Positions 31,693 through 44,659 of a DNA stretch of 53,844 nucleotides are shown here, one piece after another (positions within the stretch are counted from its first letter, which is position 1; the number at the start of each line of letters is the position of its first letter). The notes under the pieces are model-generated. The model was not told where the DNA came from. It ran no database searches and saw nothing but the letters and a program-made list of their open reading frames with translations. Both the position numbers and the translations under genes were made by a program. The stretch lies in NCBI GenBank assembly GCA_032718475.1, contig JAUCBJ010000634.1, forward strand, positions 1-53,844, given 5' to 3'. Source of the DNA: Nemertoderma westbladi (Eukaryota; Xenacoelomorpha; Nemertodermatida; Nemertodermatidae).

Positions 31693-33191
31693 TCGTTCTG
31701 TCGTTCTGTCGTGTTCAATTTTAAACGTTAATAACTCGGCCAATCTTTGATGAAATCTATCCAAACTTGGTACACATGTTGTTTGGCAAAAGTTTAGAAA
31801 TTTTCCAAGTAGAATTTCAGTGTGGCCTTCGAGAAGCTAAGATAATAGCAGTTAATTAGTTAATTAAGTTATTACGGTAAAAACACCATTTTCAACCTGC
31901 CTTTTAAAGGAAATTAATTGTTTTACAGTATAAGATTTAAATAATTATAATTAAAAATTATACAGATGTAATCCCCATACGCCATTCTATTATAGTTTTT
32001 AATTAGTTCAAGTGATTTGCTTTAATAATTGTGTCTTTAATTGATCTAAAGTAATTAAAACGGCAAAAAAAATTTATTCTCATTAAATACTGCTCATTTA
32101 TTGGCCAACATGCTGGTACATAGATGGGATGTGTGTGTCATTCCCAGTTGCTGGGAATGATTATTGGTCAAGTCTCTGCTGCTGGCTGGGAGTTGTTGCT
32201 AAGACTAACCAGAGAGGAATAGTAATAGACAACCAGTATTGCTATGCCAGCCCAGACAGCATTCTTTAAATTCACTATAAATGTTGTATTGCTATCTCAG
32301 GTGAATGACAGATATCATAACATAAATACTATCCATGGCATGGCTGTTGTGTAGGCTTCTGAAATAGTTTATTCCACAATGTCTGGTTATTTTTTAATTG
32401 AATTTTTGCAAAGTAGTAAAATTAATGTTCTTAAAAATAATATTATTATTTTATATGTAACCTAGGAAATTAGCTACATTTTTTCGCTGCAGCTTTAAGA
32501 GTGTACATTAATTTAATATTATTTCAATACCCATATTACTACATCGGCATAAGATGCGTTGGCGTTGTATCACACATCTCCACATATCACACATATCCAC
32601 ATAGATGTATCAACAGTTACTCGCACAGTTTCGAAACTTCGCATAGTTATAACTGTATAAAGATCGTCAGTCTGCGTTTAGGAAAAATATTTTATAACAA
32701 AACAGGACAAGCGACGAGCGCAACGAGGCATATAATGAAGACGAGTACTGCGTTGACTAAATTATTATATAAACCACCTGGCTTCACATATTGATCGCAT
32801 CCCTAGTTATTATTATTATAAAGAACGTCCTAGCCTGCGTTTAAGAAATATATTTAAATACAAAACGAGGCGAACGCAAAGAGGCTTATAATGAATACGA
32901 GTACTGCGTTTATTATATTCCTATAAACCACCTGGCTTTGCATATTGAACGTGCGATTGGAAATAAGTTCGTGCTACCCTTCCGTGGGTGGTAGATGTCG
33001 CGGTTATGTATTGGTGGTTTTAAGGGTGGGGGGGGGGGGATTAAAAGGGGTGAACACGTACTGTCCCCCTTTCTTTGATTGATTGGTGGTGTGGGTAAAT
33101 TTCTCAAAACCTGATTTTGTGATACAGTCGCTCAATTTTAATTTGTATCTCATAACTGGGCCTCGTGCTGCGCGAAGGCCCCACGAACGTG
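31693..33191 (+). repeat. Array unit 4 (type C)
   Basis: No 56-bp box, only two 8-mers. It shares with unit 7 the variants GTCATTCCCAGTTGCTGGGA and ACATATCCACATAG, and a deleted middle segment. Confidence 0.9.
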
Positions 33192-35883
33192 TCGTTCTGT
33201 CGTTCTGTCGTTCTGTCGCGTTCAATTTTAAACGTTAATAACTCGGCCAATCTTTGATGAAATCTATCCAAACTTGGTACACATGTTGATTGGCAAAAGT
33301 TTAGAAATTTTCCAAGTAGAATTTCCGTGTGGCCTTCGAGAAGCTAAGATAATAGCAGTTAATTAGTTAATTAAGTTGATTACTGTAAAAACACCATTTT
33401 CAACCTGCCTTTTAAAGGAAATTAATTGTTTTACAGTATAAGATTTAAATAATTATACTTAAAAATTATACAGATGTAATCCACATACGCCATTCTATTA
33501 TAGTTTTTAATTAGTTCAAGTGATTTGCTTTAATCATTGTGTCTTTAATTGATCTAAAGTAATTAAAACGGCGTAAAAAATTGATTCTCATTAAATACTG
33601 CTCATTTATTGGCCAACATGCTGGTACATAGATGGAAGGATGTGTCTTAAGCCAGCCAGTTGCTGGGAATGATTATTGGTCAAGTCTCTGCTGGTGTGGA
33701 GCTAGCTGGGAGTTGTGGCTGTAGACTAACCAGAGAGGAATTGTAATAGGCAACCAGCAATGCTATTCCAGCCCAGACAGCATTCTTTAAATACAACATC
33801 CCAACATTGACTACTATAAGTGCTGTATTGCTATCTCAGGTAAATGACAGGTATAATAACATAAAAAATACTGTTGTAGGCTTCTGAAATAGTTTATTCC
33901 ACAATGTATATGTCTGGTTATTTTTTAATTGAATTTTTGCAAAGTAGTAAAATTAATGTTCTTAAAAATAATATTATTATTTTATATGTAACCTAGGAAA
34001 TTAGCTACATTTTTTCGCTGCAGCTTTAAGAGTGTACATTGATTTAATATTATTTCAATACCCATATTACTACATCGGCATAAGATGCGTTGGCGTTGTA
34101 TCACACATCTCCACATATCACACATCTCCACATAGATGTATCAACAGTTACTCGCACAGTTTCGAAACTTCGCATAGTTATAACTGTATAAAGATCGTCA
34201 GTCTGCGTTTAGAAAAAATATTTTATGACAAAACAGGACAAGCGACGAGCGCAACGAGGCATATAATGAAGACGAGTACTGCGTTGACTAAATTATTGTA
34301 TAAACCACCTGGCTTCACATATTGATCGCATCCCTAGTATTATTATAAAGATCGTCCTACAGTCCCTATCTCATTCTGAATATTATTTCTCAAACTGGGT
34401 ATCATTTCTCAAACCTTTTACTAATGATAATCAACGGAGAATTTCAGTAGGTAAGACTGGGGTAAGAGTTGAGAAATCAGAAAGATGCAGCCAGCTCAAT
34501 CTAACTCAAACTAGAGTCTGGCGCCATGGTTTGAGTTAGGTTGACTTCCAACTGTGCCATACTCAGCATTACTCTTCCTGTACGGGATGGATAATTACTC
34601 TGGTTGAGTGAGGCACCACATGGGGAAGGGGCCTCTGTCTGCTGCTTGGCCGACCGGTAAGCTGGGCAGGCCGGCTTGCGTGTGTCTCATAAAAGACATG
34701 TCAATCACGCAGTTCCTTTGTGGGCTTTACTAAATGTATGTTGTTAACTAAACCACACTGGCTCGGTCTGTTTGTAGAGAAAGTTTTAATTCTGGGAATA
34801 TTGTTGGGGGAAATTGGTGCTCTGTTGTCTGTCTGTTTGATGTCAATTGGTGCCTTACAAGACATATACAGTAGTATCAGTTTAAAAATATAATGGTTAA
34901 TTAAGAATTATTAGTACATAGGGGACCTCGCACCAACCCACACCCCCCCCCCACCCCCTCTCATAAATATGGCCCTGTCTATAATTACAGAGGTTTCCTT
35001 TGACCCCTTTGCCCGGGATACCCACACCCGGATATATTGCGAATAATTGTGTTGACGATGTAATAGATAATTAAACATTAGTAAATCATTAGTAAAACAT
35101 TAAAGTTAAACATTAGAAACATTCAACAACATTGACGATGTAATACTAACAGAAAATGTAATAAAAAATTAATAAATCTTCAGTTTAATAATTTAGCATA
35201 TAATTTTTTTTATTCTGAAATTTAAAAATAAATTGAGTCACTGAGTCTGCAAGTTAATTCTCGCTGTCTACCGGAGTTAATTACACACAAACAAATCAAG
35301 TTTAGGGAATGTTATAACAGCAGAGTATAACAGAAGCGAGTGGACCATTAAACACAGACAGCTTGTTGTATGAATGCTACGCAGTGCACAATGGGGGGTT
35401 ACGCGAGTTTGAGTTGGGTTTGAGTAAACCAGACAGGTTTGAGTTAGTAAGAATGAGGTAAGAGAAAAGGTACCCAGTTTGAGAAACAGTATCTAGAATG
35501 AGATACGGACTGTAGCCTGCGTTTAAGAAATATATTTAAATACAAAACAGGACGAACACAAAGAGGCTTATAATGAAAACGAGTACTGCGTTTATTATAT
35601 TCCTATAAACCACCTGGCTTTGCATATTTAACGTGCGATTGGAAATAAGTTCGTGCTACCCTTCCGTGGGTGGTAGATGTCGCGGTTATGTATTGGTGGT
35701 TGGGAAGGGTGGGGGGGGGGGGGGGGGAGAGATTAAAAGGGGTAAACACGTACTGTCCCCCTTTCTTTGATTGATTGGTGGTGTGGGTAAAATTCTCAAA
35801 ACCTGATTTTGTGATACAGTCGCTCAATTTTAATTTGTATCTAATAACTGGGCCTCGTGCTGCGCGAAGGCCCCACGAACGTG
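33192..35883 (+). repeat. Array unit 5 (type D), interrupted by a transposon
   Basis: No 56-bp box. It shares TGTCTTAAGCCAGCCAG with units 8 and 9. A 1153-bp element with TA target duplication (34360-35512) splits the start of its second core repeat. Without the insert the unit would be about 1.54 kb. Confidence 0.9.
34360..35512. mobile_element. Non-autonomous DNA transposon with ~42-bp inverted ends and TA duplication
   Basis: The left end CAGTCCCTATCTCATTCT and the complement of the right end, CAGTCCGTATCTCATTCT, match and stay similar through TTTCTCAAACTGGGTA. TA flanks it on both sides (34358-34359 and 35513-35514), and the neighbouring units show the empty site as CGTCCTAGCCTGCG. No transposase frame is present. 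TA duplication fits the Tc1/mariner group or a relative. Confidence 0.9.
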
Positions 35884-37637
35884 TCGTTCTGTGGGGCGAG
35901 CCACGAAGTGAGTGAGCCTTAGCGTAGTGGTACCATTAATCAACCTGTGGGGCGAGCCACGAAGTGAGTGAGCCTTAGCGTAGTGGTACCATTAATCAAC
36001 CTGTGGGGCGAGCCACGAAGTGAGTGAGCCTTAGCGTAGTGGTACCATTAATCAACCTGTCGTTCTGTCGTTCTGTCGTTCTGTCGTTCTGTCGCGTCCA
36101 ATTTTAAACGTTAATAACTCGGCCAATCTTTGATGAAATTTATCCAAACTTGGTACACATGTTGTTTGGCAAAAGTTTAGAAATTTTCCAAGTAGAATTT
36201 CCGTGTGGCCTTCGAGAAGCTAAGATAATAGCAGTTAATTAGTTAATTAAGTTGATTACGGTAAAAACACCATTTTCAACCTGCCTTTTAAAGGAAATTA
36301 ATTGTTTTACAGTATAAGATTTAAATAATTATACTTAAAAATTATACAGATGTAATCCACATACGCCATTCTATTATAGTTTTTAATTAGTTCAAGTGAT
36401 TTGCTTTATTAATTGTGTCTTTAATTGATCTAAAGTAATTAAAACGTCATAAAAAATTGATTCTCATTAAATACTGCTCATTTATTGGCTAACATGCTGG
36501 TACGATGGAAGGATGTGTGTGTAAGGCAGCTATTTGCTGGGAATGATTATTGGTCAAGTCTCTGCTGGTGTGGAGCTAGCTGGCTTGGAGTTGTGGCTGT
36601 AGACTAACCAGAGAGGAATTGTACTGTAATAGGCCAGCAGTATTGCTATTCCAGCCCAGACATTATTCTTGAAATCCAACATCCCAACATCCTTCCTGTA
36701 TTGACTCTACTATAAGTGTTGTATTGCTATCTCAGGTAAATGACAGATATAATAACATAAATACAATCCATGGCATGGCTGTTGTGTAGGCTTCTGAAAT
36801 GGTTTATTCCACAATGTATATGTCTGGTTATTTTTTAATTGAATTTTTGCAAAGTAGTAAAATTAATGTTCTTAAAAATAATATTATTATTTTATATGTA
36901 ACCTAGGAAATTAGCTACATTTTTTCGCTGCAGCTTTAAGAGTGTACATTGATTTAATATTATTTCAATACCCATATTACTACATCGGCATAAGATGCGT
37001 TGGCGTTGTATCACACATCTCCACATATCACACATCTCCACATAGATGTATATCAACAGTTACTCGCACAGTTTCGAAACTTCGCATAGTTATAACTGTA
37101 TAAAGATCGTCAGTCTGCGTTTAGGAAAAATATTTTATGACAAAACAGGACAAGCGACGAGCGCAACGAGGCATATAATGAAGACGAGTACTGCGTTGAC
37201 TAAATTGTTATATAAACCACCTGGCTTCACATATTGATCGCATCCCTAATTATTATAAAGATCGTCCTAGCCTGCGTTTAAGAAATATATTTAAATACAA
37301 AACAGGACGAACGCAAAGAGGCTTATAATGAAAACGAGTACTGCGTTTATTATATTCCTATAAACCACCTGGCTTTGCATATTTAACGTGCGATTGGAAA
37401 TAAGTTCGTGCTACCCTTCCGTGGGTGATAGATGTCGCGGTTATGTATTGGTGGGTGGGGGGAGGGGGGGGGGGGGGGTGTGCAGATTAAAAGGGGTGAA
37501 CACGTACTGTCCCCCTTTCTTTGATTAATTGGTGGTGTGGGTTAATATCTCATAACCTGATTTTGTGATACAGTCGCACAATTTTAATTTGTATCTCATA
37601 ACTGGGCCTCGTGCTAAGCGAAGGCCCCACGAACGTG
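35884..37637 (+). repeat. Array unit 6 (type B)
   Basis: Starts with one 8-mer, then three immediately adjacent 56-bp boxes (starting at about 35893, 35949 and 36005), then four 8-mers. It has the TGTGCAGATTAAAAGGGG G-run variant of unit 2. Its terminal hairpin loop differs (CGTGCTAAGCGAAGG). Confidence 0.9.
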
Positions 37638-39162
37638 TCGTTCTGTCGTTCTGTCGTTCTGTCGTTCTGTCGTTCTGTCGCGTCCAATTTTAAACGTTAA
37701 TAACTCAGCCAATCTTTGATGAAATCCATCCAAACTTGGTACACATGTTGTTTGGCAAAAGTTTAGAAATTTTCCAAGTAGAATTTCCGTGTGGCCTTCG
37801 AGAAGCTAAGATAATAGCAGTTAATTAGTTAATTAAGTTATTACGGTAAAAACACCATTTTCAACCTGCCTTTTAAAGGAAATTAATTGTTTTACAGTAT
37901 AAGATTTAAATAATTATAATTAAAAATTATACAGATGTAATCCACATACGCCATTCTATTATAGTTTTTAATTAGTTCAAGTGATTTGCTTTAATAATTG
38001 TGTCTTTAATTGATCTAAAGTAATTAAAACGGCAAAAAAAATTTATTCTCATTAAATACTGCTCATTTATTGGCCAACATGCTGGTACATAGATGGGATG
38101 TGTGTGTCATTCCCAGTTGCTGGGAATGATTATTGGTCAAGTCTCTGCTGCTGGCTGGGAGTTGTTGCTAAGACTAACCAGAGAGGAATAGTAATAGACA
38201 ACCAGTATTGCTATGCCAGCCCAGACAGCATTCTTTAAATTCACTATAAATGTTGTATTGCTATCTCAGGTGAATGACAGATATCATAACATAAATACTA
38301 TCCATGGCATGGCTGTTGTGTAGGCTTCTGAAATAGTTTATTCCACAATGTCTGGTTATTTTTTAATTGAATTTTTGCAAAGTAGTAAAATTAATGTTCT
38401 TAAAAATAATATTATTATTTTATATGTAACCTAGGAAATTAGCTACATTTTTTCGCTGCAGCTTTAAGAGTGTACATTAATTTAATATTATTTCAATACC
38501 CATATTACTACATCGGCATAAGATGCGTTGGCGTTGTATCACACATCTCCACATATCACACATATCCACATAGATGTATCAACAGTTACTCGCACAGTTT
38601 CGAAACTTCGCATAGTTATAACTGTATAAAGATCGTCAGTCTGCGTTTAGGAAAAATATTTTATAACAAAACAGGACAAGCGACGAGCGCAACGAGGCAT
38701 ATAATGAAGACGAGTACTGCGTTGACTAAATTATTATATAAACCACCTGGCTTCACATATTGATCGCATCCCTAGTTATTATTATTATAAAGAACGTCCT
38801 AGCCTGCGTTTAAGAAATATATTTAAATACAAAACGAGGCGAACGCAAAGAGGCTTATAATGAATACGAGTACTGCGTTTATTATATTCCTATAAACCAC
38901 CTGGCTTTGCATATTGAACGTGCGATTGGAAATAAGTTCGTGCTACCCTTCCGTGGGTGGTAGATGTCGCGGTTATGTATTGGTGGTTGGGAAGGGTGGG
39001 GGGGGGGGGGATTAAAAGGGGTGAACACGTACTGTCCCCCTTTCTTTGATTGATTGGTGGTGTGGGTAAATTTCTCAAAACCTGATTTTGTGATACAGTC
39101 GCTCAATTTTAATTTGTATCTCATAACTGGGCCTCGTGCTGCGCGAAGGCCCCACGAACGTG
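37638..39162 (+). repeat. Array unit 7 (type C)
   Basis: Five 8-mers and no 56-bp box. Nearly identical to unit 4 through the core, including its diagnostic deletions. Confidence 0.9.
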
Positions 39163-40692
39163 TCGTTCTGTCGTTCTGTCGTTCTGTCGCGTTCAATTTT
39201 AAACGTTAATAACTCGGCCAATCTTTGATGAAATCTATCCAAACTTGGTACACATGTTGATTGGCAAAAGTTTAGAAATTTTCCAAGTAGAATTTCCGTG
39301 TGGCCTTCGAGAAGCTAAGATAATAGCAGTTAATTAGTTAATTAAGTTGATTACTGTAAAAACACCATTTTCAACCTGCCTTTTAAAGGAAATTAATTGT
39401 TTTACAGTATAAGATTTAAATAATTATACTTAAAAATTATACAGATGTAATCCACATACGCCATTCTATTATAGTTTTTAATTAGTTCAAGTGATTTGCT
39501 TTAATAATTGTGTCTTTAATTGATCTAAAGTAATTAAAACGGCGTAAAAAATTGATTCTCATTAAATACTGCTCATTTATTGGCCAACATGCTGGTACAT
39601 AGATGGAAGGATGTGTCTTAAGCCAGCCAGTTGCTGGGAATGATTATTGGTCAAGTCTCTGCTGGTGTGGAGCTAGCTGGGAGTTGTGGCTGTAGACTAA
39701 CCAGAGAGGAATTGTAATAGGCAACCAGCAATGCTATTCCAGCCCAGACAGCATTCTTTAAATACAACATCCCAACATTGACTACTATAAGTGCTGTATT
39801 GCTATCTCAGGTAAATGACAGGTATAATAACATAAATACTGTTGTAGGCTTCTGAAATAGTTTATTCCACAATGTATATGTCTGGTTATTTTTTAATTGA
39901 ATTTTTGCAAAGTAGTAAAATTAATGTTCTTAAAAATAATATTATTATTTTATATGTAACCTAGGAAATTAGCTACATTTTTTCGCTGCAGCTTTAAGAG
40001 TGTACATTGATTTAATATTATTTCAATACCCATATTACTACATCGGCATAAGATGCGTTGGCGTTGTATCACACATCTCCACATATCACACATCTCCACA
40101 TAGATGTATCAACAGTTACTCGCACAGTTTCGAAACTTCGCATAGTTATAACTGTATAAAGATCGTCAGTCTGCGTTTAGGAAAAATATTTTATGACAAA
40201 ACAGGACAAGCGACGAGCGCAACGAGGCATATAATGAAGACGAGTACTGCGTTGACTAAATTATTATATAAACCACCTGGCTTCACATATTGATCGCATC
40301 CCTAGTTATTATTATTATAAAGATCGTCCTAGCCTGCGTTTAAGAAATATATTTAAATACAAAACGAGGCGAACGCAAAGAGGCTTATAATGAATACGAG
40401 TACTGCGTTTATTATATTCCTATAAACCACCTGGCTTTGCATATTGAACGTGCGATTGGAAATAAGTTCGTGCTACCCTTCCGTGGGTGGTAGATGTCGC
40501 GGTTATGTATTGGTGGTTGGGAAGGGTGGGGGGGGGGGGGATTAAAAGGGGTGAACACGTACTGTCCCCCTTTCTTTGATTGATTGGTGGTGTGGGTAAA
40601 TTTCTCAAAACCTGATTTTGTGATACAGTCGCTCAATTTTAATTTGTATCTCATAACTGGGCCTCGTGCTGCGCGAAGGCCCCACGAACGTG
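39163..40692 (+). repeat. Array unit 8 (type D)
   Basis: 1530 bp; three 8-mers. Nearly identical to unit 9 up to the second core repeat and to unit 5 without its transposon. Confidence 0.9.
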
Positions 40693-42229
40693 TCGTTCTG
40701 TCGTTCTGTCGTTCTGTCGCGTTCAATTTTAAACGTTAATAACTCGGCCAATCTTTGATGAAATCTATCCAAACTTGGTACACATGTTGATTGGCAAAAG
40801 TTTAGAAATTTTCCAAGTAGAATTTCCGTGTGGCCTTCGAGAAGCTAAGATAATAGCAGTTAATTAGTTAATTAAGTTGATTACTGTAAAAACACCATTT
40901 TCAACCTGCCTTTTAAAGGAAATTAATTGTTTTACAGTATAAGATTTAAATAATTATACTTAAAAATTATACAGATGTAATCCACATACGCCATTCTATT
41001 ATAGTTTTTAATTAGTTCAAGTGATTTGCTTTAATAATTGTGTCTTTAATTGATCTAAAGTAATTAAAACGGCGTAAAAAATTGATTCTCATTAAATACT
41101 GCTCATTTATTGGCCAACATGCTGGTACATAGATGGAAGGATGTGTCTTAAGCCAGCCAGTTGCTGGGAATGATTATTGGTCAAGTCTCTGCTGGTGTGG
41201 AGCTAGCTGGGAGTTGTGGCTGTAGACTAACCAGAGAGGAATTGTAATAGGCAACCAGCAATGCTATTCCAGCCCAGACAGCATACTTTAAATACAACAT
41301 CCCAACATTGACTACTATAAGTGCTGTATTGCTATCTCAGGTAAATGACAGGTATAATAACATAAATACTGTTGTAGGCTTCTGAAATAGTTTATTCCAC
41401 AATGTATATGTCTGGTTATTTTTTAATTGAATTTTTGCAAAGTAGTAAAATTAATGTTCTTAAAAATAATATTATTATTTTATATGTAACCTAGGAAATT
41501 AGCTACATTTTTTCGCTGCAGCTTTAAGAGTGTACATTGATTTAATATTATTTCAATACCCATATTACTACATCGGCATAAGATGCGTTGGCGTTGTATC
41601 ACACATCTCCACATATCACACATCTCCACATAGATGTATCAACAGTTACTCGCACAGTTTCGAAACTTCGCATAGTTATAACTGTATAAAGATCGTCAGT
41701 CTGTGTTTAGGAAAAATATTTTATGACAAAACAGGACAAGCGACGAGCGCAACGAGGCATATAATGAAGACGAGTACTGCATTGACTAAATTGTTATATA
41801 AACCACCTGGCTTCACATCTTGATCGCATCCCTAGTTATTATTATTATAAAGATCGTCCTAGCCTGCGTTTAAGAAATATATTTAAATACAAAACAGGAC
41901 GAACGCAAAGAGGCTTATAATGAAAACGAGTACTGCGTTTATTATATTCCTATAAACCACCTGGCTTTGCATATTTAACGTGCGATTGGAAATAAGTTCG
42001 TGCTACCCTTCCGTGGGTGGTAGATGTCGCGGTTATGTATTGGTGGTTGGGAGGGGTGGGGGGGGGGGGGTGGAGAGATTAAAAGGGGTGAACACGTACT
42101 GTCCCCCTTTCTTTGATTGATTGGTGGTGTGGGTAAATTTCTCAAAACCTGATTTTGTGATACAGTCGCTCAATTTTAATTTGTATCTCATAACTGGGCC
42201 TCGTGCTGCGCGAAGGCCCCACGAACGTG
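40693..42229 (+). repeat. Array unit 9 (type D with a different 3' part)
   Basis: Its 5' two thirds match unit 8, but its second core repeat reads ACAAAACAGGACGAACGC and ATGAAAACGAG as in types A/B, not the ACAAAACGAGGCGAACGC and ATGAATACGAG of unit 8. It is therefore a recombinant. It ends the array; unrelated DNA follows. Confidence 0.88.
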
Positions 42230-43532
42230 TTAGGGTGTTTACTGAGGCTAGTCTAGTGACTTGCCTCAGATTCACCAATGGCTTTCTTGGTCGGGGTGGA
42301 ACATGAGAGTAGCCTCCAACTCCAGAAACCCTCTCCCCATCACAATCTGGCCTCCCTGGTGACCCAGGGTTTGGGCCAGAAAGGTCATCAGGAAAGGGAC
42401 TCAAAGAATTGTTGGCTGCTCTCTCTCCAGTAGGGGGTGAGACAGGCAGCCGGTCAGGAGATAACTGACGCCTGTGAGGCCGATTGTGTCCGGTAATTCC
42501 ACTGGCCTCTAGTGGCCGGACCTCCGCATTACTAATATAATCCATAGTGGGGGTTGGGGGGTGCTTTTTTGCCGAGTCAGCTCTCGGGGCAAATACCACA
42601 CCCTGGTTTGCCATTCCACAGGGTGGGTGTCGCAATGGAGTCAGATATGAGGCCCATCACCCATATCTACTCTGGCGCACATGACCCACCATTGGCTGTT
42701 GCAGCTCATCTGCTGGGTCATGCCCTGTACCCCTGCTGCCAGGTGCAGGTCACAGTTAAGTGCACTCAGAGTGGACATGAGAACACTTTACTCCTGACCA
42801 GCCATTGGTAGATCACCATCTGCCTGGTCAGGCCATATACCCCTGCAGCCAAGTACAGTATATGGATCCTTAATCCAGGACCAAGGGCATCCTTATCCCA
42901 GAACGAAGGGTGTCCTAGTTACAGGACCAGATTTGCCCTAGTAAGAGGGTCTATGCAGCTACAGGTGGCACCTCCTTTATGCTGCATGGAGGTGGCAAGT
43001 TTTCTTGATCAATGACCTAGAATACCTGACCCGACCTGAATATATCAGCTAAAATCTACGGAATCTACTCGCAGTTTGTTCCAAAATATCGTCGCGGTAA
43101 TTATTGATTGTTGGCGCGGGAATAAATATTCGGTGGCGGTAAACAACTTATTATCGTAATTTTGTATTATCTGGGTTGAATTAGGATCAAACTGAGGCAC
43201 ACAACATAATATACAGTACCATAGATCTTCTAGCTCCGATGGGGGCACGGAGTTCCACCATGCTGGCGACGCATGACGCATACATGAATGACCCTTAGTA
43301 CTGTAGTACAACCGAGGAGTTCAGTAATTGTTGGAAGTTTCAGACAATGGGTAGGGGCAATACGCTTTCTAATTCTTTAATTCTTGTAAGGAGTATCGTA
43401 TTTGAATGAAACAGTATAAAGCTGTTACCATTTCTTTGTTGCAATCAGTTAAGTACTGCAATAAAAGTAATATTTTTATTTTCTATATTTTTATTTTCTT
43501 AAATCCACTTGTTCATGCTGGGTTTTATTGAA
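42230..43532. other. Non-array DNA right of the array; no gene supported
   Basis: GC-richer DNA up to about 43020, then AT-rich. On the minus strand a Pro/Arg-rich frame (42236-42635) looks like LINE 5' leader or ORF1-like sequence but has no firm motif. Around 42690-42850 two short stretches share a CCATATACCCCTGC / CCCTGTACCCCTGC motif, each after a TGG-TCA box, suggesting a diverged tandem repeat. Nothing else can be supported. Confidence 0.35.
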
Positions 43533-44522
43533 GAATATCGAGACATGAAAAATATCGAGAGTAAAAATAACGCGAGTAAAAACATCGAGTGTTTAAAAAT
43601 AAAGATAATATCGCGAGTTCAAAAAATATCTAGAGTAAAAATATCGAGAGAAAAAATATCGAGGGTTGACAAATATTGAGATTAAAAATATCGAGAGTAA
43701 AAATATCAAGAGTAAAAATATTGAGAGTAAAAATACCGAGTGTTTAAAAATAAAGATAATATCGCGATTTCAAAAAATATCTAGAGTAAAAATATCGAGA
43801 GAAAAAATATCGAGAGTAAAAATATCAGTGTTAAAAAATGTCGAGAGTAAAAATATCAAGAGTAAAAATATCGAGTGTTTAAAAATAAAGATAATATCGC
43901 GAGTTCAAAAATTTCTAGAGTAAAAATATCGAGAGAAAAAATTTCTAGAGTAAAAATATCGAGAGAAAAAATATCGAGAGTAAAACTATCGAGAGAAAAA
44001 ATATCTAGAGTAAAAATATCGAGAGAAAAAATATCGAGAGTAAAAATATCAGTGTTAAAAAATGTCGAGAGTAAAAATACCAAGAGTAAAAATATCGAGA
44101 GTAAAAATATTGAGAGTAAAAATATCAACAAGAGTAAAAATATCGACAGTAAAAATATCGAGTGTTGAAAAAAATCGAGAGTAAAAATATTGAGAGTAAA
44201 AACATCGAGTGTTTAAAAATAAAGATAATATCGCGAGTTCAAAAAATATCTAGAGTAAAAATATCGAGAGAAAAAATATCGAGAGTAAAAATATCAGTGT
44301 TAAAAAATGTCGAGAGTAAAAATATCAAGAGTAAAAATATCCAGTGTTTAAAAATAAAGATAATATCGCGAGTTCAAAAAATATCTAGAGTAAAAATATC
44401 GAGAGAAAAAATATCGAGGGTTGAAAAATATTGAGATTAAAAATATCGAGAGTAAAAATATCGAGAGTAAAAATATTGAGAGTAAAAATATCGAGAGTAA
44501 AAATATCGAGAGTAAAAATATT
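43533..44522 (+). repeat. 15-bp minisatellite (ATATCGAGAGTAAAA) with higher-order structure
   Basis: About 66 copies of a 15-bp unit near ATATCGAGAGTAAAA. A variant cassette, GTGTTTAAAAATAAAGATAA and TATCGCGAGTTC, recurs five times, at about 43590, 43740, 43875, 44209 and 44345; spacings of ~135, 136, 150 and 334 bp are close to multiples of 15. Lysine/serine-rich open frames here are by-products of the repeat, since 15 is divisible by three. Confidence 0.92.
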
Positions 44523-44659
44523 GCATATTGCGTTAGCATTATATTTAGAATTATGGGAAAATTGATATTGAAGTGCATGGGGTACAAAAGTGAACAGTGC
44601 AAGTGCAAATAAGTGGAATTAATACACCTCGGGTACTCAGTGACTATATTTTGTATACT

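Larger units (their letters stand above)
26519..42229 (+). repeat. Head-to-tail array of nine ~1.5-1.75 kb composite units
   Basis: Nine units in the same orientation begin with GC-rich 56-bp boxes and/or (CGTTCTGT)n and end with the hairpin sequence CTCGTGCTGCGCGAAGGCCC plus CACGAACGTG. The middle has ~900 bp of AT-rich DNA, two ~161-bp core repeats and a G-run of about 10-20 bases. Boundaries, inferred from the conserved terminal CACGAACGTG, are listed as separate units. Units fall into types by shared variants: 1 and 3 (A), 2 and 6 (B), 4 and 7 (C), 5, 8 and 9 (D). No protein-coding potential was found. The array lies in ceramidase intron 2. Confidence 0.93.

Noticed and set aside
38882-39196. 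Minus-strand frames of 60-113 codons over the unit ends (MNATERQND..., MRNLPTPP...)
   Set aside because: They are translations of the 8-bp repeat, the terminal hairpin and the poly-G run; their length changes with the G-run and they have no independent support.
42033-42635. 200-codon minus-strand frame joining array end and flank
   Set aside because: Its C-terminal third is array sequence and its start lies in unrelated DNA. The N-terminal part is Pro/Arg-rich, perhaps an old LINE leader, but I cannot support it as a gene.
43045-43311. 88-codon minus-strand frame (RHASPAWWNSVPP...)
   Set aside because: Low-similarity impression of a transposon protein only; no motif order could be confirmed.
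43533-44522. CRISPR-like array
   Set aside because: The repeat is contiguous, with no unique spacers, and the DNA is eukaryotic.
43666-44612. Several Lys/Ser/Ile-rich open frames on both strands
   Set aside because: They are by-products of the 15-bp minisatellite, whose period is divisible by three and which contains no stop in some frames.
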